A model generated the notes under the pieces. The model saw only the letters and a program-made list of their open reading frames with translations, searched no databases and had not been told where the DNA came from. Made by a program: the position numbers and the translations under genes. A stretch of DNA of 64,000 bases from Streptomyces hygroscopicus (GTDB lineage: Bacteria > Actinomycetota > Actinomycetes > Streptomycetales > Streptomycetaceae): NCBI GenBank assembly GCA_002021875.1, contig CP018627.1, forward strand, positions 6,944,001-7,008,000, given 5' to 3'. Each line of letters opens with the position of its first letter. The stretch's first letter is position 1. Of the stretch, positions 45,122-55,621 are shown piece after piece.

Positions 45122-46042
45122 GTGTCCGGATTCGTCGAGAAGCCCGAACCGGTCGAGGTTCCGGGCCTTCAGCACCTGCACACCGGCAAGGTGCGCGACC
45201 TCTACCGGAACGAGCGCGGTGAGCTCGTCATGGTCGCCAGCGACCGGATCTCCGCCTACGACTGGGTCCTGCCGACCGAGATCCCCGAGAAGGGCAAGAT
45301 CCTCACCCAGCTCTCCCTCTGGTGGTTCGATCTGCTCGCCGACCTCGTGCCCAACCACGTCCTGTCCAGCGAGCTGCCCCCCGGCGCCCCCGCCGACTGG
45401 GAGGGCCGCACCCTGGTGTGCCGGTCGCTGCGGATGGTCCCGGTCGAATGCGTGGCGCGCGGCTATCTGACCGGCTCCGGCCTGGCCGAGTACCGCGAGA
45501 GCCGTACGGTGTGCGGGATCGCCCTCCCCGAGGGGCTGACCGACGGCTCCGAGCTGCCCTCCCCGATCTTCACCCCGGCCACCAAGGCCGAGGTCGGCGA
45601 GCACGACGAGAACGTGGCGTACGAGGAGGTGGCCCACCGCATCGGCGCCGAGCCCGCCGCCCAGCTTCGCCAGGCCACCCTCGCCATCTTCAACCGGGCC
45701 CGGGAGATCGCCCGAGCCCGCGGGATCATCCTCGCCGACACCAAGTTCGAGTTCGGCTACGCGGAGGCGACCCTGGGCGCGGAGGGCGCCGAGCCGGTGC
45801 TCGCCGACGAGGTGCTGACCCCGGACTCCTCCCGCTTCTGGCCCGCCGACCAGTGGCAGCCCGGCCGCGCGCAGCCGTCCTTCGACAAGCAGTACGTCCG
45901 CGACTGGCTGACCTCCCCGGCCTCCGGTTGGGACCGCGCCGGCGAGCAGCCGCCGCCCCCGCTCCCGGCGGAGGTCGTCGAGCGGACGCGGGCGAAGTAC
46001 GCGGAGGCTTACGAGCTGCTGACCGGCACCCGCTGGAAGTAG
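45122..46042 (+). CDS. purC: SAICAR synthase
   Basis: 306 residues from GTG 45122, preceded by AGGAGG (45112-45117). Joins CAIR and aspartate with ATP to give SAICAR, step eight of IMP synthesis. 'HTGKVRDLYRNERGELVMVASDRISAYDWVLPTEIPEKGKILTQLSLWWF' (about 20-68) holds the nucleotide-binding residues. 'MVPVECVARGYLTGSG' and 'LPSPIFTPATKAEVGEHDENV' follow, then 'IILADTKFEFG' and 'VLADEVLTPDSSRFW' with metal and substrate acids. Long (yeast-like) version, usual for actinobacteria. Ends in a perfect hairpin shared with the convergent tRNA. Confidence 0.98.
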   Translation: MSGFVEKPEPVEVPGLQHLHTGKVRDLYRNERGELVMVASDRISAYDWVLPTEIPEKGKILTQLSLWWFDLLADLVPNHVLSSELPPGAPADWEGRTLVCRSLRMVPVECVARGYLTGSGLAEYRESRTVCGIALPEGLTDGSELPSPIFTPATKAEVGEHDENVAYEEVAHRIGAEPAAQLRQATLAIFNRAREIARARGIILADTKFEFGYAEATLGAEGAEPVLADEVLTPDSSRFWPADQWQPGRAQPSFDKQYVRDWLTSPASGWDRAGEQPPPPLPAEVVERTRAKYAEAYELLTGTRWK

Positions 46043-46054
46043 GCCGGAGAACGA

Positions 46055-46088
46055 CCAAGGGTCCCGGCCGATCGGCCGGGACCCTTGG
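46055..46088. terminator. Bidirectional terminator between purC and tRNA-Gly
   Basis: A perfect 34-base palindrome centred at 46071/46072 serves purC (plus) and tRNA-Gly(GCC) (minus), eight bases from the tRNA 3' end. Confidence 0.85.
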
Positions 46089-46095
46089 TGCACGG

Positions 46096-46168
46096 AGCGG
46101 ACGACGAGGCTCGAACTCGCGACCTCAACCTTGGCAAGGTTGCGCTCTACCAACTGAGCTACGTCCGC
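46096..46168 (-). tRNA. tRNA-Gly(GCC)
   Basis: 73 bases. Acceptor stem GCGGACG/CGTCCGC, canonical D-loop AGTTGGTA, anticodon loop TTGCCAA (anticodon GCC), T-loop TTCGAGC, discriminator T, CCA not encoded. Reads GGC and GGT codons. Nearly identical to the second copy at 47111. Confidence 0.97.
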
Positions 46169-46295
46169 CTGCGCCGGACTTTTCCGGTTCGACGCGCCTC
46201 TACTATAACCAAACCCTCGACCGGTGAACTACCACCCGGGTGTCGAGGCCGCTCAGGGCGGCGGCGCGGAGCGCTCGGGAGCGCTCGGGAGCCGC

Positions 46296-46916
46296 TCAGA
46301 GCCAGCCGTGCTCCTGGGCGATCCGCGCCGCCGCGTGCCGGTTCTCCGCCCCCAGCTTCGCCGCCGCGGCCGACAGATAGTTCCGGACCGTCCCCTGGGA
46401 GAGCGCGGCGCGCTGGGCGATCTCCGCGATGGAGGCGCCGTCCGCCGCCAGCTCCAGCAGCTCCGCCTCCCGCGCGGTCAGCGGGGAGTCCCCTGCGCTG
46501 ATCGCGTCGGCGGCCAGTCCGGGGTCGACATAGCGGGACCCGCCGTGCACCGTGCGGATGATCTCCGCGAGCCGCTGCGCGGAGGTGGTCTTCGGTACGA
46601 ACGCGCGCACCCCCGCCTCCAGGGCCCGCTTGAGGTGACCCGGCCGGCCGTGGCTGGTCACGATCATCGTCCGGCAGCCGGGCAGCTCCGACCGGAGTGC
46701 CGCGGCCGCCGAGACCCCGTCCGCCTCCGGCATCTGGAGGTCCAGCACCGCCACATCGGGCCGGTGCGCCCGCGCCATCGCCAGCGCCTCGGGCCCGGAC
46801 GCCGCCTCCGCGACCACCAGCAGATCGTCCTCGAGCGCCAGCAGGGCGGCCAGCGCGCCCCGGATCAGATGCTCGTCGTCGGCCAGCAGCAGCCGGATCG
46901 CCGCGGTGTCGTTCAC
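46296..46916 (-). CDS. NarL/DesR-type response regulator, apparently orphan
   Basis: 206 residues from GTG 46916, which has GGGAGG upstream; the frame stays open to 47003. Receiver: 'LLADDEHLIRG' (10-20) with the acidic pair, phospho-Asp59 in 'VAVLDLQMPEADG', Ser/Thr in 'MIVTSHGR', Lys in 'AFVPKTTS'. LuxR helix-turn-helix 'LTAREAELLELAADGASIAEIAQRAALSQGTVRNYLSAAAAKLGAENRHAAARIA'. This class, e.g. DesR, normally sits beside a DesK-like kinase; none is next to it, and it is flanked by tRNA-Gly genes. Either the kinase is elsewhere or was lost. Confidence 0.92.
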   Translation of the reverse strand: MNDTAAIRLLLADDEHLIRGALAALLALEDDLLVVAEAASGPEALAMARAHRPDVAVLDLQMPEADGVSAAAALRSELPGCRTMIVTSHGRPGHLKRALEAGVRAFVPKTTSAQRLAEIIRTVHGGSRYVDPGLAADAISAGDSPLTAREAELLELAADGASIAEIAQRAALSQGTVRNYLSAAAAKLGAENRHAAARIAQEHGWL

Positions 46917-47072
46917 ACGCCCCTCCCAGCGGGACCTCATCCAGCGCGGCCCTCGCACAGGGGCCCCTTCCAGCGGGACCACACCGACCCGGCACGCCGT
47001 CACTTTCCCTCAGCGGCACCGTCGTTCGCTCCCGCCCCGGCCCCGGCCAGGGATTCTGGGGCTGAAAACGCC

Positions 47073-47103
47073 TGAGGCGCCGGTCGATTCGACCGGCGCC
47101 TCA
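47073..47103 (-). terminator. tRNA-Gly terminator
   Basis: A 15-bp perfect stem with a 1-base centre, seven bases 3' of the tRNA at 47111-47183 and followed on the minus strand by GGCGTTTTC. Confidence 0.85.
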
Positions 47104-47110
47104 GATCTGG

Positions 47111-47183
47111 AGCGGACGACGAGATTCGAACTCGCGACCCTCACCTTGGCAAGGTGATGCTCTACCAACTGAGCCACGTCCGC
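47111..47183 (-). tRNA. tRNA-Gly(GCC)
   Basis: 73 bases. Acceptor GCGGACG/CGTCCGC, D-loop AGTTGGTA, anticodon loop TTGCCAA (GCC), T-loop TTCGAAT, discriminator T. Standard elongator, second GCC copy in 1 kb. Confidence 0.97.
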
Positions 47184-47264
47184 ATGCCTCCGACCAGCTT
47201 TCACCGATCGGCGCGTGCATCACTCTACCTGATCCTCTTCGGCAAGAGGGCGATAGACGATGAG

Positions 47265-47336
47265 AGCGGGTGACAGGGATCGCACACTGCGCCTCCCCCT
47301 TGGAAAGGGGGCGCTCTACTACTGAGCTACACCCGC
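47265..47336 (-). tRNA. Atypical tRNA-Gly(UCC), probably not used in translation
   Basis: 72 bases. Acceptor GCGGGTG/CACCCGC, D-stem GCTC/GAGC, anticodon stem CCCCC/GGGGG and loop TTTCCAA (anticodon TCC) are perfect. But the 7-base D-loop AGTAGTA lacks the G18-G19 pair. The T-arm has GTGC where all elongators have GTTC, and its stem forms at best four pairs (GCAG/CTGT, one G-U). Loss of both GG and T55-C56 contacts removes the elbow interaction. The same pair of changes marks the staphylococcal tRNA-Gly species that supply glycine to peptidoglycan bridges and bind EF-Tu poorly. It is charged like Gly-tRNA (anticodon and acceptor intact). Confidence 0.8.
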
Positions 47337-47440
47337 ATGGTGTCTTCCTCGGGCCTTCGGCCTTTCGGCCTCGCCCCTCGGCGTGCTCCAGACTTTAGCG
47401 GATCACCCGGGGTGGTGTGCAACTCGGCTGAACGGGTCAC

Positions 47441-47758
47441 TCAGGCCGACTCGTTGAAGGCTTCGTAGACCTTCTTGGGGATCCGGCCGCGCGGGGGCAC
47501 CTCCATGCCGTTCGACCTGGCCCAGGCGCGCACCGCGGCCGGGTCCGGGGCGACATCGGTGCGGCGGTACGTCTTGCCCGAGCGGGCCCGCTTGCGACCG
47601 GCCTCCACGTACGGCGCGAGGGCGTCGCGCAGTTTCGACGCATTGGCAGAGTTGAGGTCGATCTCGTACAACCTGCCGTCGAGTCCGAACGTGACCGTCT
47701 CTTCCGCTTGGCCGCCCTCGAGGTCGTCGGAGAGCGTGACTACTACGCGCTGCGCCAC
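47441..47758 (-). CDS. lsrL: Lsr2-family nucleoid protein (LsrL type)
   Basis: 105 residues, GTG start with AAAGGA upstream. N-terminal dimerisation domain 'QRVVVTLSDDLEGGQAEETVTFGLDGRLYEIDLNSANASKLRDALAPYVEAGRK' (2-56); C-terminal DNA-binding domain with 'AVRAWARSNGMEVPPRGRIPKKVYEAF', where the RGR loop enters the minor groove of AT-rich DNA. Lsr2 silences foreign and AT-rich genes. Streptomycetes have two paralogues, Lsr2 and LsrL; the place beside purSQL is, from memory, that of LsrL in S. coelicolor. Divergent from purS with a 303-base, unusually AT-rich gap. Confidence 0.92.
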   Translation of the reverse strand: MAQRVVVTLSDDLEGGQAEETVTFGLDGRLYEIDLNSANASKLRDALAPYVEAGRKRARSGKTYRRTDVAPDPAAVRAWARSNGMEVPPRGRIPKKVYEAFNESA

Positions 47759-48061
47759 GGATATCGGTCCTTTCGGGCTGCATCGATGCGTTGACGTGCA
47801 AAGATGTCAGCTGTCCAGTTGTGTCCAACAATGCTTTTTCATTTGTACAGCGACTGGCATTGCATTGTGAACCCCGGTAATTCCATCCGCGTGTCACGCC
47901 GCGATCGGGACCATACGTTTTTCCCCGACCTTTCCCCATCGGTTGCCACCGACGATGCTTAAACGTGACCGAACCCTTGCATATCTACTCGCGTAGAATT
48001 TTCGCCGGGGTAGTCTTGGGCCACCGCCTTACGCACCAGCACCACACCACCGGGAGTGCCA
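47759..48061. promoter_or_regulatory. AT-rich divergent promoter region lsrL-purS
   Basis: 303 bases with several AT-rich patches (47829-47840, 47976-48003). TAGTCT at 48011-48016 is the best -10 for purS; TAGAAT at 47994-47999 is another. No clear -35 for either. The patches are typical targets for Lsr2-like proteins, so self-control of lsrL is plausible. No purine-riboswitch fold seen. Confidence 0.4.
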
Positions 48062-48346
48062 GTGGCACGCGTCGTAGTCGACGTCATGCTCAAGCCGGAG
48101 ATCCTCGACCCCCAGGGCCAGGCGGTGCAGCGAGCGCTGCCCCGCCTCGGTTTCGAGGGGATCGCCGATGTCCGTCAGGGCAAGCGCTTTGAACTCGAGG
48201 TGGAGGGCCCGGTCGACGATGCCGCCCTCGCCCGTATCCATGAGATCGCCGAGACCTTCCTGGCGAACACCGTGATCGAGGACTTTTCCGTGAAGGTCGA
48301 GGTCGGCGAGGGTGCCGACGCCACCGCCGTGAAGGCCGAGTCGTGA
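48062..48346 (+). CDS. purS: FGAM synthase subunit PurS
   Basis: 94 residues from GTG 48062 ('[31 protein letters not shown]'), chosen because GGGAG at 48052-48056 spaces well; GTG 48056 lies within it. PurS is the small bridging subunit of the three-part FGAM synthase: as a dimer it links PurL to PurQ and lets ammonia pass. Conserved '[17 protein letters not shown]' is visible. Its stop overlaps the purQ start by four bases. Confidence 0.97.
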   Translation: MARVVVDVMLKPEILDPQGQAVQRALPRLGFEGIADVRQGKRFELEVEGPVDDAALARIHEIAETFLANTVIEDFSVKVEVGEGADATAVKAES

Positions 48347-49019
48347 CCGCACGTATCGGAGTCATCACTTTCCCCGGCACGCTCGACGACCGCGACACCC
48401 AGCGCGCGGTCCGCACCGCCGGTCTCGAAGCCGTACCGCTGTGGCACCGCGACAAGGGCCTCAAGCAGGTCGACGCGGTGATCCTGCCGGGCGGCTTCTC
48501 CTATGGCGACTATCTGCGCGCCGGAGCGATCTCCCGGTTCTCTCCGGTAATGGAGTCGGTGATCGATCAGGCGAAGGCCGGTATGCCGGTGCTTGGCATC
48601 TGCAATGGCTTCCAGGTTCTCACCGAGACCCATCTCCTCCCCGGTGCGATGCTGCGGAACAACCATCTGCACTTCATCTGCCGCGATCAGAAGTTGCGAG
48701 TGGAAAACGCGGAGACCGCCTGGACGCGCTCATACGAGCAGGGTCAGGAGATCAACATCCCGCTGAAGAACATCGACGGACGCTATGTCGCCGATGAGCG
48801 TGTGCTCGATGAACTCGAGGCCGAGGGACGCGTCGTCTTCCGCTATGAGGAGCTCAACCCCAACGGCTCGCTCCGCGACATCGCCGGTATCTCCAATGCG
48901 GCGGGCAATGTCGTCGGCCTCATGCCCCACCCCGAGCACGCCGTCGAACCGCTGATCGGCACCGGTCGCACCGACGGTCTCGGATTCTTCACCTCGATCC
49001 TCAAGAGGCTGGTCAGCGC

Positions 49020-49023
<4 letters not shown>
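48343..49023 (+). CDS. purQ: FGAM synthase glutaminase subunit PurQ
   Basis: 226 residues. Class I glutamine amidotransferase giving ammonia to PurL. Nucleophile Cys87 in '[10 protein letters not shown]', oxyanion strand '[18 protein letters not shown]' (46-63), catalytic His and Glu in '[10 protein letters not shown]' (about 195-204). GTG start overlaps purS (GTGA) and the stop overlaps purL (ATGA), so the three proteins are made in a coupled ratio. Confidence 0.98.
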
Positions 49024-51269
<2,246 letters not shown>

Positions 51270-51302
51270 GCCTGCTGTCCTGAGAACCTGCGTCCTTGCG
51301 AC

Positions 51303-51342
51303 GTACGGCCCGCTCCCTGCCGTCAGGGAGCGGGCCGTACGG
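51303..51342 (+). terminator. purSQL terminator (bidirectional)
   Basis: A 17-bp perfect stem (51303-51319 with 51324-51340) and a 4-base loop, 34 bases after the purL stop. It also faces the end of the convergent SnoaL-like gene. Confidence 0.85.
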
Positions 51343-51363
51343 TCGCTTCGGGCCTTGTGGGGC

Positions 51364-51768
51364 TCACTTGCCCCAGAAGGCGTTGGCGGCGTCAATGTCC
51401 TCGACGCACTGGTCGATGTCGCTGATCTTCCCGCCGACGATGGTGAAGAACAGCCCGGTCTTCATGTCCAGCGTGCGGTTGCCGCGCTCGGCGCGGACGT
51501 GGTGGCCGGAGATCACATGCCCGCGCCCGTCGGGCATCACCGACTCCAGATCGACCCGCAGCGTGCCGGCGGTCTCCTCGAACTCGGTGCGGTACAGATC
51601 CATGCACGCGTCCCGGCCCTTGTGGTGTCCGGAGAGCATGTTGTCACCGGGCACATGCTGGACGACGTCCGCCGTCAGCAGCGTGGAGAGGGTGTCCAGA
51701 TCGCCTTGCTGGAACGCGGTGCATGCGCGGCGCACCACGGCGGCATCGGGATGCTCGCCCATGGTCAT
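51364..51768 (-). CDS. SnoaL/NTF2-like protein
   Basis: 134 residues, ATG 51768 with GAAAGGTGTGA before it; ATG 51762 also possible. Cone-shaped NTF2-like fold expected: helix 'AAVVRRACTAFQQGDLDTLSTLL', 'ADVVQHVPGDNMLSGHHKGRDACMDLYRTEFEETAG', strands 'LFFTIVGGKISDIDQCVEDIDAANAFWG'. Such proteins are cyclases, isomerases or small-ligand binders; the His residues in the pocket (HVPGDN, GHHKG) may be functional. No biosynthetic neighbours, so no reaction can be named. Convergent with purL. Confidence 0.85.
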   Translation of the reverse strand: MTMGEHPDAAVVRRACTAFQQGDLDTLSTLLTADVVQHVPGDNMLSGHHKGRDACMDLYRTEFEETAGTLRVDLESVMPDGRGHVISGHHVRAERGNRTLDMKTGLFFTIVGGKISDIDQCVEDIDAANAFWGK

Positions 51769-51855
51769 TCACACCTTTCATCCTGATTGATACCGCCCTA
51801 TCCCCTTTCATCCATCCTCCGCCTGCCCCGCCGGGCTGTCGATAGGCTCGGCGCC

Positions 51856-52644
51856 ATGCCGCCCCGTACTCGCGCCCGTACGTACGACCTTGCCAAGACC
51901 CGTACCGCCGTGATCGCGCAGTTGCGGCTGGCGCGGAAGGCGGCCGAGGGGCTGGACGACGCGGGCCTGGACGCCCCCACCCGGCTCGGCGGCTGGACGG
52001 TCCGGGAGCTGGTCGCGCATCTGGCGATGGCCGTGACCTCCGTCGTCCGGCTCCTGGAGCAGCCCGCACCGCCCGCGCGGGAGGTCACCGTCAATGGCTG
52101 GGCCGCGGCGCTGGCCGCGCACTCCGGGCCGATCGACGAGGAGACGCGTGCCCTCGCGGCGGGTGAGGACCTGGGCGAGCTGCTGGAGCGCGCCGAGGCG
52201 CGGTTCGCGGAGGCGGCCTCCGTCGCGCCCGGCGACCGGCTGCTGGCCACCCGCGTCGGCGCGATGCGGCTGGAGGACTACCTGGTCACCCGCTGTGTGG
52301 AGCTCGTGGTCCACGCCGACGATCTGACGGCCGCCACCGGAGTGCCCGTACGGCACGACCGCCAGGCGCTGGCCACCGCGGTCCGGGTGCTCGCCGACGC
52401 CCTCGCGGTGAAGGCGCCCGGCGGCTCGGTCGAGCTCCGGATCCCGCCGTTCGCCGTGGTCCAGTGCGTCGAGGGCCCCCGGCACACCCGTGGCACCCCG
52501 CCGAACGTCGTGGAGACCGATCCGCTGACCTGGGTCCGCCTCGCCACGGGCCGTCTGACCTGGGCCGATGCCCTGGAGTCGGCGCCGCTGACCGCGAGCG
52601 GCGACCGCGCCGACCTCTCCGCGCACCTGCCCGTGCTCGGCTGA
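51856..52644 (+). CDS. Maleylpyruvate isomerase/DinB-family protein
   Basis: 262 residues from ATG 51856; the frame is open to 51787. The N-terminal helical bundle resembles the mycothiol-dependent maleylpyruvate isomerase (DinB-like) domain: 'GLDDAGLDAPTRLGGWTVRELVAHLAMAVTSVVRLLE' (metal His in 'VAHL') and 'RCVELVVHADDLTAATG' (second His). The C-terminal sterol-carrier-like part is 'VELRIPPFAVVQCVEGPRHTRGTPPNVVETDPLTWVRLATGRLTW'. Family members use mycothiol as thiol cofactor. Its position directly before purF is, from memory, conserved in Streptomyces. Substrate unknown. Confidence 0.88.
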   Translation: MPPRTRARTYDLAKTRTAVIAQLRLARKAAEGLDDAGLDAPTRLGGWTVRELVAHLAMAVTSVVRLLEQPAPPAREVTVNGWAAALAAHSGPIDEETRALAAGEDLGELLERAEARFAEAASVAPGDRLLATRVGAMRLEDYLVTRCVELVVHADDLTAATGVPVRHDRQALATAVRVLADALAVKAPGGSVELRIPPFAVVQCVEGPRHTRGTPPNVVETDPLTWVRLATGRLTWADALESAPLTASGDRADLSAHLPVLG

Positions 52645-52647
52645 GCG

Positions 52648-52700
52648 CCCGCGATGTGATCCTTTTCGGGGCGCGAGATGTGATCCTTGCCTCGGCCACG
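52648..52700. repeat. Direct repeat before purF
   Basis: 'gatgtgatcctt' occurs twice about 25 bases apart (starting near 52653 and 52677) in the gap between the isomerase gene and purF. It could be a regulator site; no protein can be assigned. Confidence 0.4.
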
Positions 52701-52820
52701 GATATCGGCCCCTGGCCGTTCGCAGGTCGGGCACGGGTTCCGGGGGCCCGGAGCGGTGCGGGGAATGTGACTTACGCCCCCCTGACGGGTCCCTCGTTCG
52801 GAGGCACCGCCGAACTGGCC

Positions 52821-52833
52821 TAGACTCGATGAC
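52821..52833 (+). promoter_or_regulatory. purF -10 element, leaderless
   Basis: TAGACT at 52821-52826 ends seven bases before GTG 52834, so the mRNA should begin at the start codon. TTCGGA at 52797-52802 with an 18-base spacer is a weak -35. No Shine-Dalgarno. Confidence 0.6.
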
Positions 52834-54393
52834 GTGCCACGTGGTGACGGACGACTCAGCCACGACCTGCTCCCCGGTGAGAAGGGCCCCCAGGACGCTT
52901 GCGGCGTCTTCGGAGTCTGGGCACCGGGTGAAGAGGTCGCCAAACTCACCTATTTCGGGCTGTACGCACTGCAGCACCGCGGACAGGAGTCCGCGGGCAT
53001 CGCGGTGAGCAACGGCTCCCAGATCCTCGTCTTCAAGGACATGGGCCTGGTTTCCCAGGTCTTCGACGAGACCTCTCTCGGCTCCCTCCGGGGCCATATC
53101 GCGGTCGGTCACGCCCGCTACTCCACCACCGGAGCCTCGGTGTGGGAGAACGCGCAGCCGACCTTCCGGGCCACCGCCCATGGCTCGATCGCGCTCGGCC
53201 ACAACGGGAACCTGGTCAACACCGCCGAGCTGGCGGAGCTGGTCGCGGCCCTGCCCCGGGACGGCGGCCGGGCCACCCAGGTCGCGGCGACCAATGACAC
53301 CGACCTGGTCACCGCCCTGCTCGCGGGCCAGGTGGACGACGACGGCAAGCCGCTGACCGTCGAGCAGGCGGCCCCCATCGTGCTGCCCAAGGTCAAGGGC
53401 GCTTTCAGCCTCGTCTATATGGACGAGCACACGCTGTACGCGGCGCGCGACCCCCAGGGCATCCGCCCGCTGGTCCTCGGCCGCCTCGAGCGCGGCTGGG
53501 TGGTGGCGTCCGAGACGGCCGCCCTGGACATCGTGGGCGCGTCCTTCATCCGTGAGATCGAGCCCGGCGAGATGGTCGCCATCGACGAGAACGGGCTGCG
53601 CTCCACCATCTTCGCCGAGGCCCGCCCCAAGGGCTGTGTCTTCGAGTACGTGTATCTCGCCCGCCCCGACACCGACATCGCGGGCCGGAACGTGTACCTC
53701 TCCCGGGTCGAGATGGGCCGCCGGCTGGCCAAGGAGGCCCCGGCCGACGCCGACCTGGTCATAGCGACGCCCGAGTCCGGCACCCCCGCCGCCGTCGGCT
53801 ACGCCGAGGCCAGCGGGATTCCGTACGGCTCCGGACTGGTCAAGAACAGCTATGTGGGACGGACCTTCATCCAGCCCTCGCAGACCATCCGCCAGCTCGG
53901 CATCCGGCTCAAGCTGAACCCCCTCAAGGAGGTCATCCGGGGCAAGCGCCTGGTGGTCGTCGACGACTCGATCGTCCGCGGCAACACCCAGCGCGCCCTG
54001 GTGCGGATGCTCCGCGAGGCCGGTGCCGCCGAGATCCACATCCGGATCTCGTCCCCGCCGATCAAGTGGCCGTGCTTCTTCGGCATAGATTTCGCCACCC
54101 GCGCCGAGCTGATCGCCAACGGCCTCTCGGTCGAGGAGATCGGCAAGTCGCTGGGCGCCGACTCGCTGGCGTACATCTCCACCGACGGCATGATCGAGGC
54201 GACCACGATCGCCAAGCCGAATCTGTGCCGTGCCTGCTTCGACGGTGAGTACCCGATGGAGCTGCCGGATCCGGGGCTGCTGGGCAAGCACCTCCTGGAG
54301 TCCGAAACACAGGCCCCGAACAGCGCCGACGCCGACGGTGTGACGACGCTGACCGCTGGTGTCGGCGGCGCCGACGCCCTGCGCCGTCCCTGA
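52834..54393 (+). CDS. purF: Amidophosphoribosyltransferase
   Basis: 519 residues from GTG 52834. First committed step of purine synthesis: PRPP + glutamine to phosphoribosylamine. Nucleophile Cys23 in 'GPQDACGVFGV' becomes N-terminal after removal of a 22-residue propeptide. Glutaminase features include 'YALQHRGQESAGIAV' and 'GHARYSTTGAS'. The PRPP site is 'VVVDDSIVRGNTQRALVRML' (about 370-390). Cys in 'KWPCFFGIDF' and in 'LCRACFDGEYP' match the 4Fe-4S cluster ligands of the Bacillus-type enzyme, which is oxygen-sensitive. Ends 40 bases before purM, so they form an operon. Confidence 0.98.
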   Translation: MPRGDGRLSHDLLPGEKGPQDACGVFGVWAPGEEVAKLTYFGLYALQHRGQESAGIAVSNGSQILVFKDMGLVSQVFDETSLGSLRGHIAVGHARYSTTGASVWENAQPTFRATAHGSIALGHNGNLVNTAELAELVAALPRDGGRATQVAATNDTDLVTALLAGQVDDDGKPLTVEQAAPIVLPKVKGAFSLVYMDEHTLYAARDPQGIRPLVLGRLERGWVVASETAALDIVGASFIREIEPGEMVAIDENGLRSTIFAEARPKGCVFEYVYLARPDTDIAGRNVYLSRVEMGRRLAKEAPADADLVIATPESGTPAAVGYAEASGIPYGSGLVKNSYVGRTFIQPSQTIRQLGIRLKLNPLKEVIRGKRLVVVDDSIVRGNTQRALVRMLREAGAAEIHIRISSPPIKWPCFFGIDFATRAELIANGLSVEEIGKSLGADSLAYISTDGMIEATTIAKPNLCRACFDGEYPMELPDPGLLGKHLLESETQAPNSADADGVTTLTAGVGGADALRRP

Positions 54394-54433
54394 GCGCACG
54401 CCTGTCATCCCCGATACGAAAGATCTCAACGTC

Positions 54434-55501
54434 ATGCCTGAGTCCGGGTCCACCTACGCCGCCGCGGGCGTCGACATCGAGGCGGGTGACCGCGCCGTCG
54501 AGCTGATGAAGGAGTGGGTCAAGAAGGCGAGCCGGCCCGAGGTCGTGGGCGGCCTCGGCGGTTTCGCCGGGCTCTTCGACGCCTCCGCCCTGGCCCGCTA
54601 CCAGCGTCCGCTGCTCGCCTCCGCCACCGACGGGGTCGGCACCAAGGTGGACATCGCCCGGCGGATGGGCGTGTACGACACCATCGGCCACGACCTGGTC
54701 GGCATGGTCGTGGACGACCTGGTGGTCTGCGGTGCCGAGCCGCTCTTCATGACCGACTACATCTGCGTCGGCAAGGTCTACCCCGAGCGCGTCGCCGCCA
54801 TCGTCAAGGGCATCGCCGAGGGCTGCACCCTCGCCGGCTGTGCCCTGGTGGGCGGCGAGACCGCCGAGCACCCGGGGCTGCTGGGCGCCGATGACTTCGA
54901 TGTCGCCGGGGCCGGTACGGGCGTGGTCGAGGCCGATCGGGTGCTGGGCGCCGATCGCATCCGAACGGGTGATGCGGTGATCGCCATGGCTTCGTCCGGA
55001 CTTCACTCGAACGGGTACTCACTCGTCCGCCATGTGCTCTTCGACCGGGCCGGCTGGGCGTTGGACCGCGAGGTGCCGGAGCTCGGCCGGACGCTGGGGG
55101 AGGAGCTGCTGGAGCCCACCCGGATCTACTCGCTGGACTGCCTGGCCCTCACCCGCACCACCGAGGTGCACGCCTTCTCGCACATCACCGGTGGCGGGCT
55201 CGCCAACAACCTGGCGCGAGTCATCCCCGAGGGGCTGCGCGCGGTCGTGGACCGCTCGACCTGGACCCCCGGCGCGATCTTCGAGCTGGTCGGTCAGGCC
55301 GGCTCGGTCGAGCGTCTTGAGCTGGAGAAGACCCTCAACATGGGCGTCGGCATGATGGCGGTGGTCCCGGCCGACTCCGTCGATGTGGCGCTCACCACGC
55401 TCGCCGACCGCGGTGTCGAAGCCTGGGTCAGCGGTGAGATCACCGAGCGCACGGCCGAGGACGCGGAAGCGGTGACGCTGACCGGTGACCATGCGAGCTG
55501 A
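54434..55501 (+). CDS. purM: AIR synthase
   Basis: 355 residues from ATG 54434; the frame is open to 54359 but overlaps purF. Closes the imidazole ring: FGAM + ATP to AIR, step five. 'SGSTYAAAGVDIEAGDRAVELMK' (3-25), 'LLASATDGVGTKVDIARRMG' (about 57-76), 'GHDLVGMVVDDLVVCGAEPLFMTDYICVGKV' (about 82-112), 'LVGGETAEHPG', 'ASSGLHSNGYSLVRHVL' and 'FSHITGGGLANNLARVIP' are all as in PurM. Usual length. Downstream of purF in one transcript; convergent with DUF3073. Confidence 0.98.
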   Translation: MPESGSTYAAAGVDIEAGDRAVELMKEWVKKASRPEVVGGLGGFAGLFDASALARYQRPLLASATDGVGTKVDIARRMGVYDTIGHDLVGMVVDDLVVCGAEPLFMTDYICVGKVYPERVAAIVKGIAEGCTLAGCALVGGETAEHPGLLGADDFDVAGAGTGVVEADRVLGADRIRTGDAVIAMASSGLHSNGYSLVRHVLFDRAGWALDREVPELGRTLGEELLEPTRIYSLDCLALTRTTEVHAFSHITGGGLANNLARVIPEGLRAVVDRSTWTPGAIFELVGQAGSVERLELEKTLNMGVGMMAVVPADSVDVALTTLADRGVEAWVSGEITERTAEDAEAVTLTGDHAS

Positions 55502-55621
55502 TGACCATGCGGGCTGAGTCGACCGCGCGACCTGCGCGGACAGCACAGAAACCGGTCCGAGGCGGGTACCCCGGACCGGTGGAGGTGTGCGGCGAAAAGC
55601 CGAGCGCCTGGAACGGTCGGT

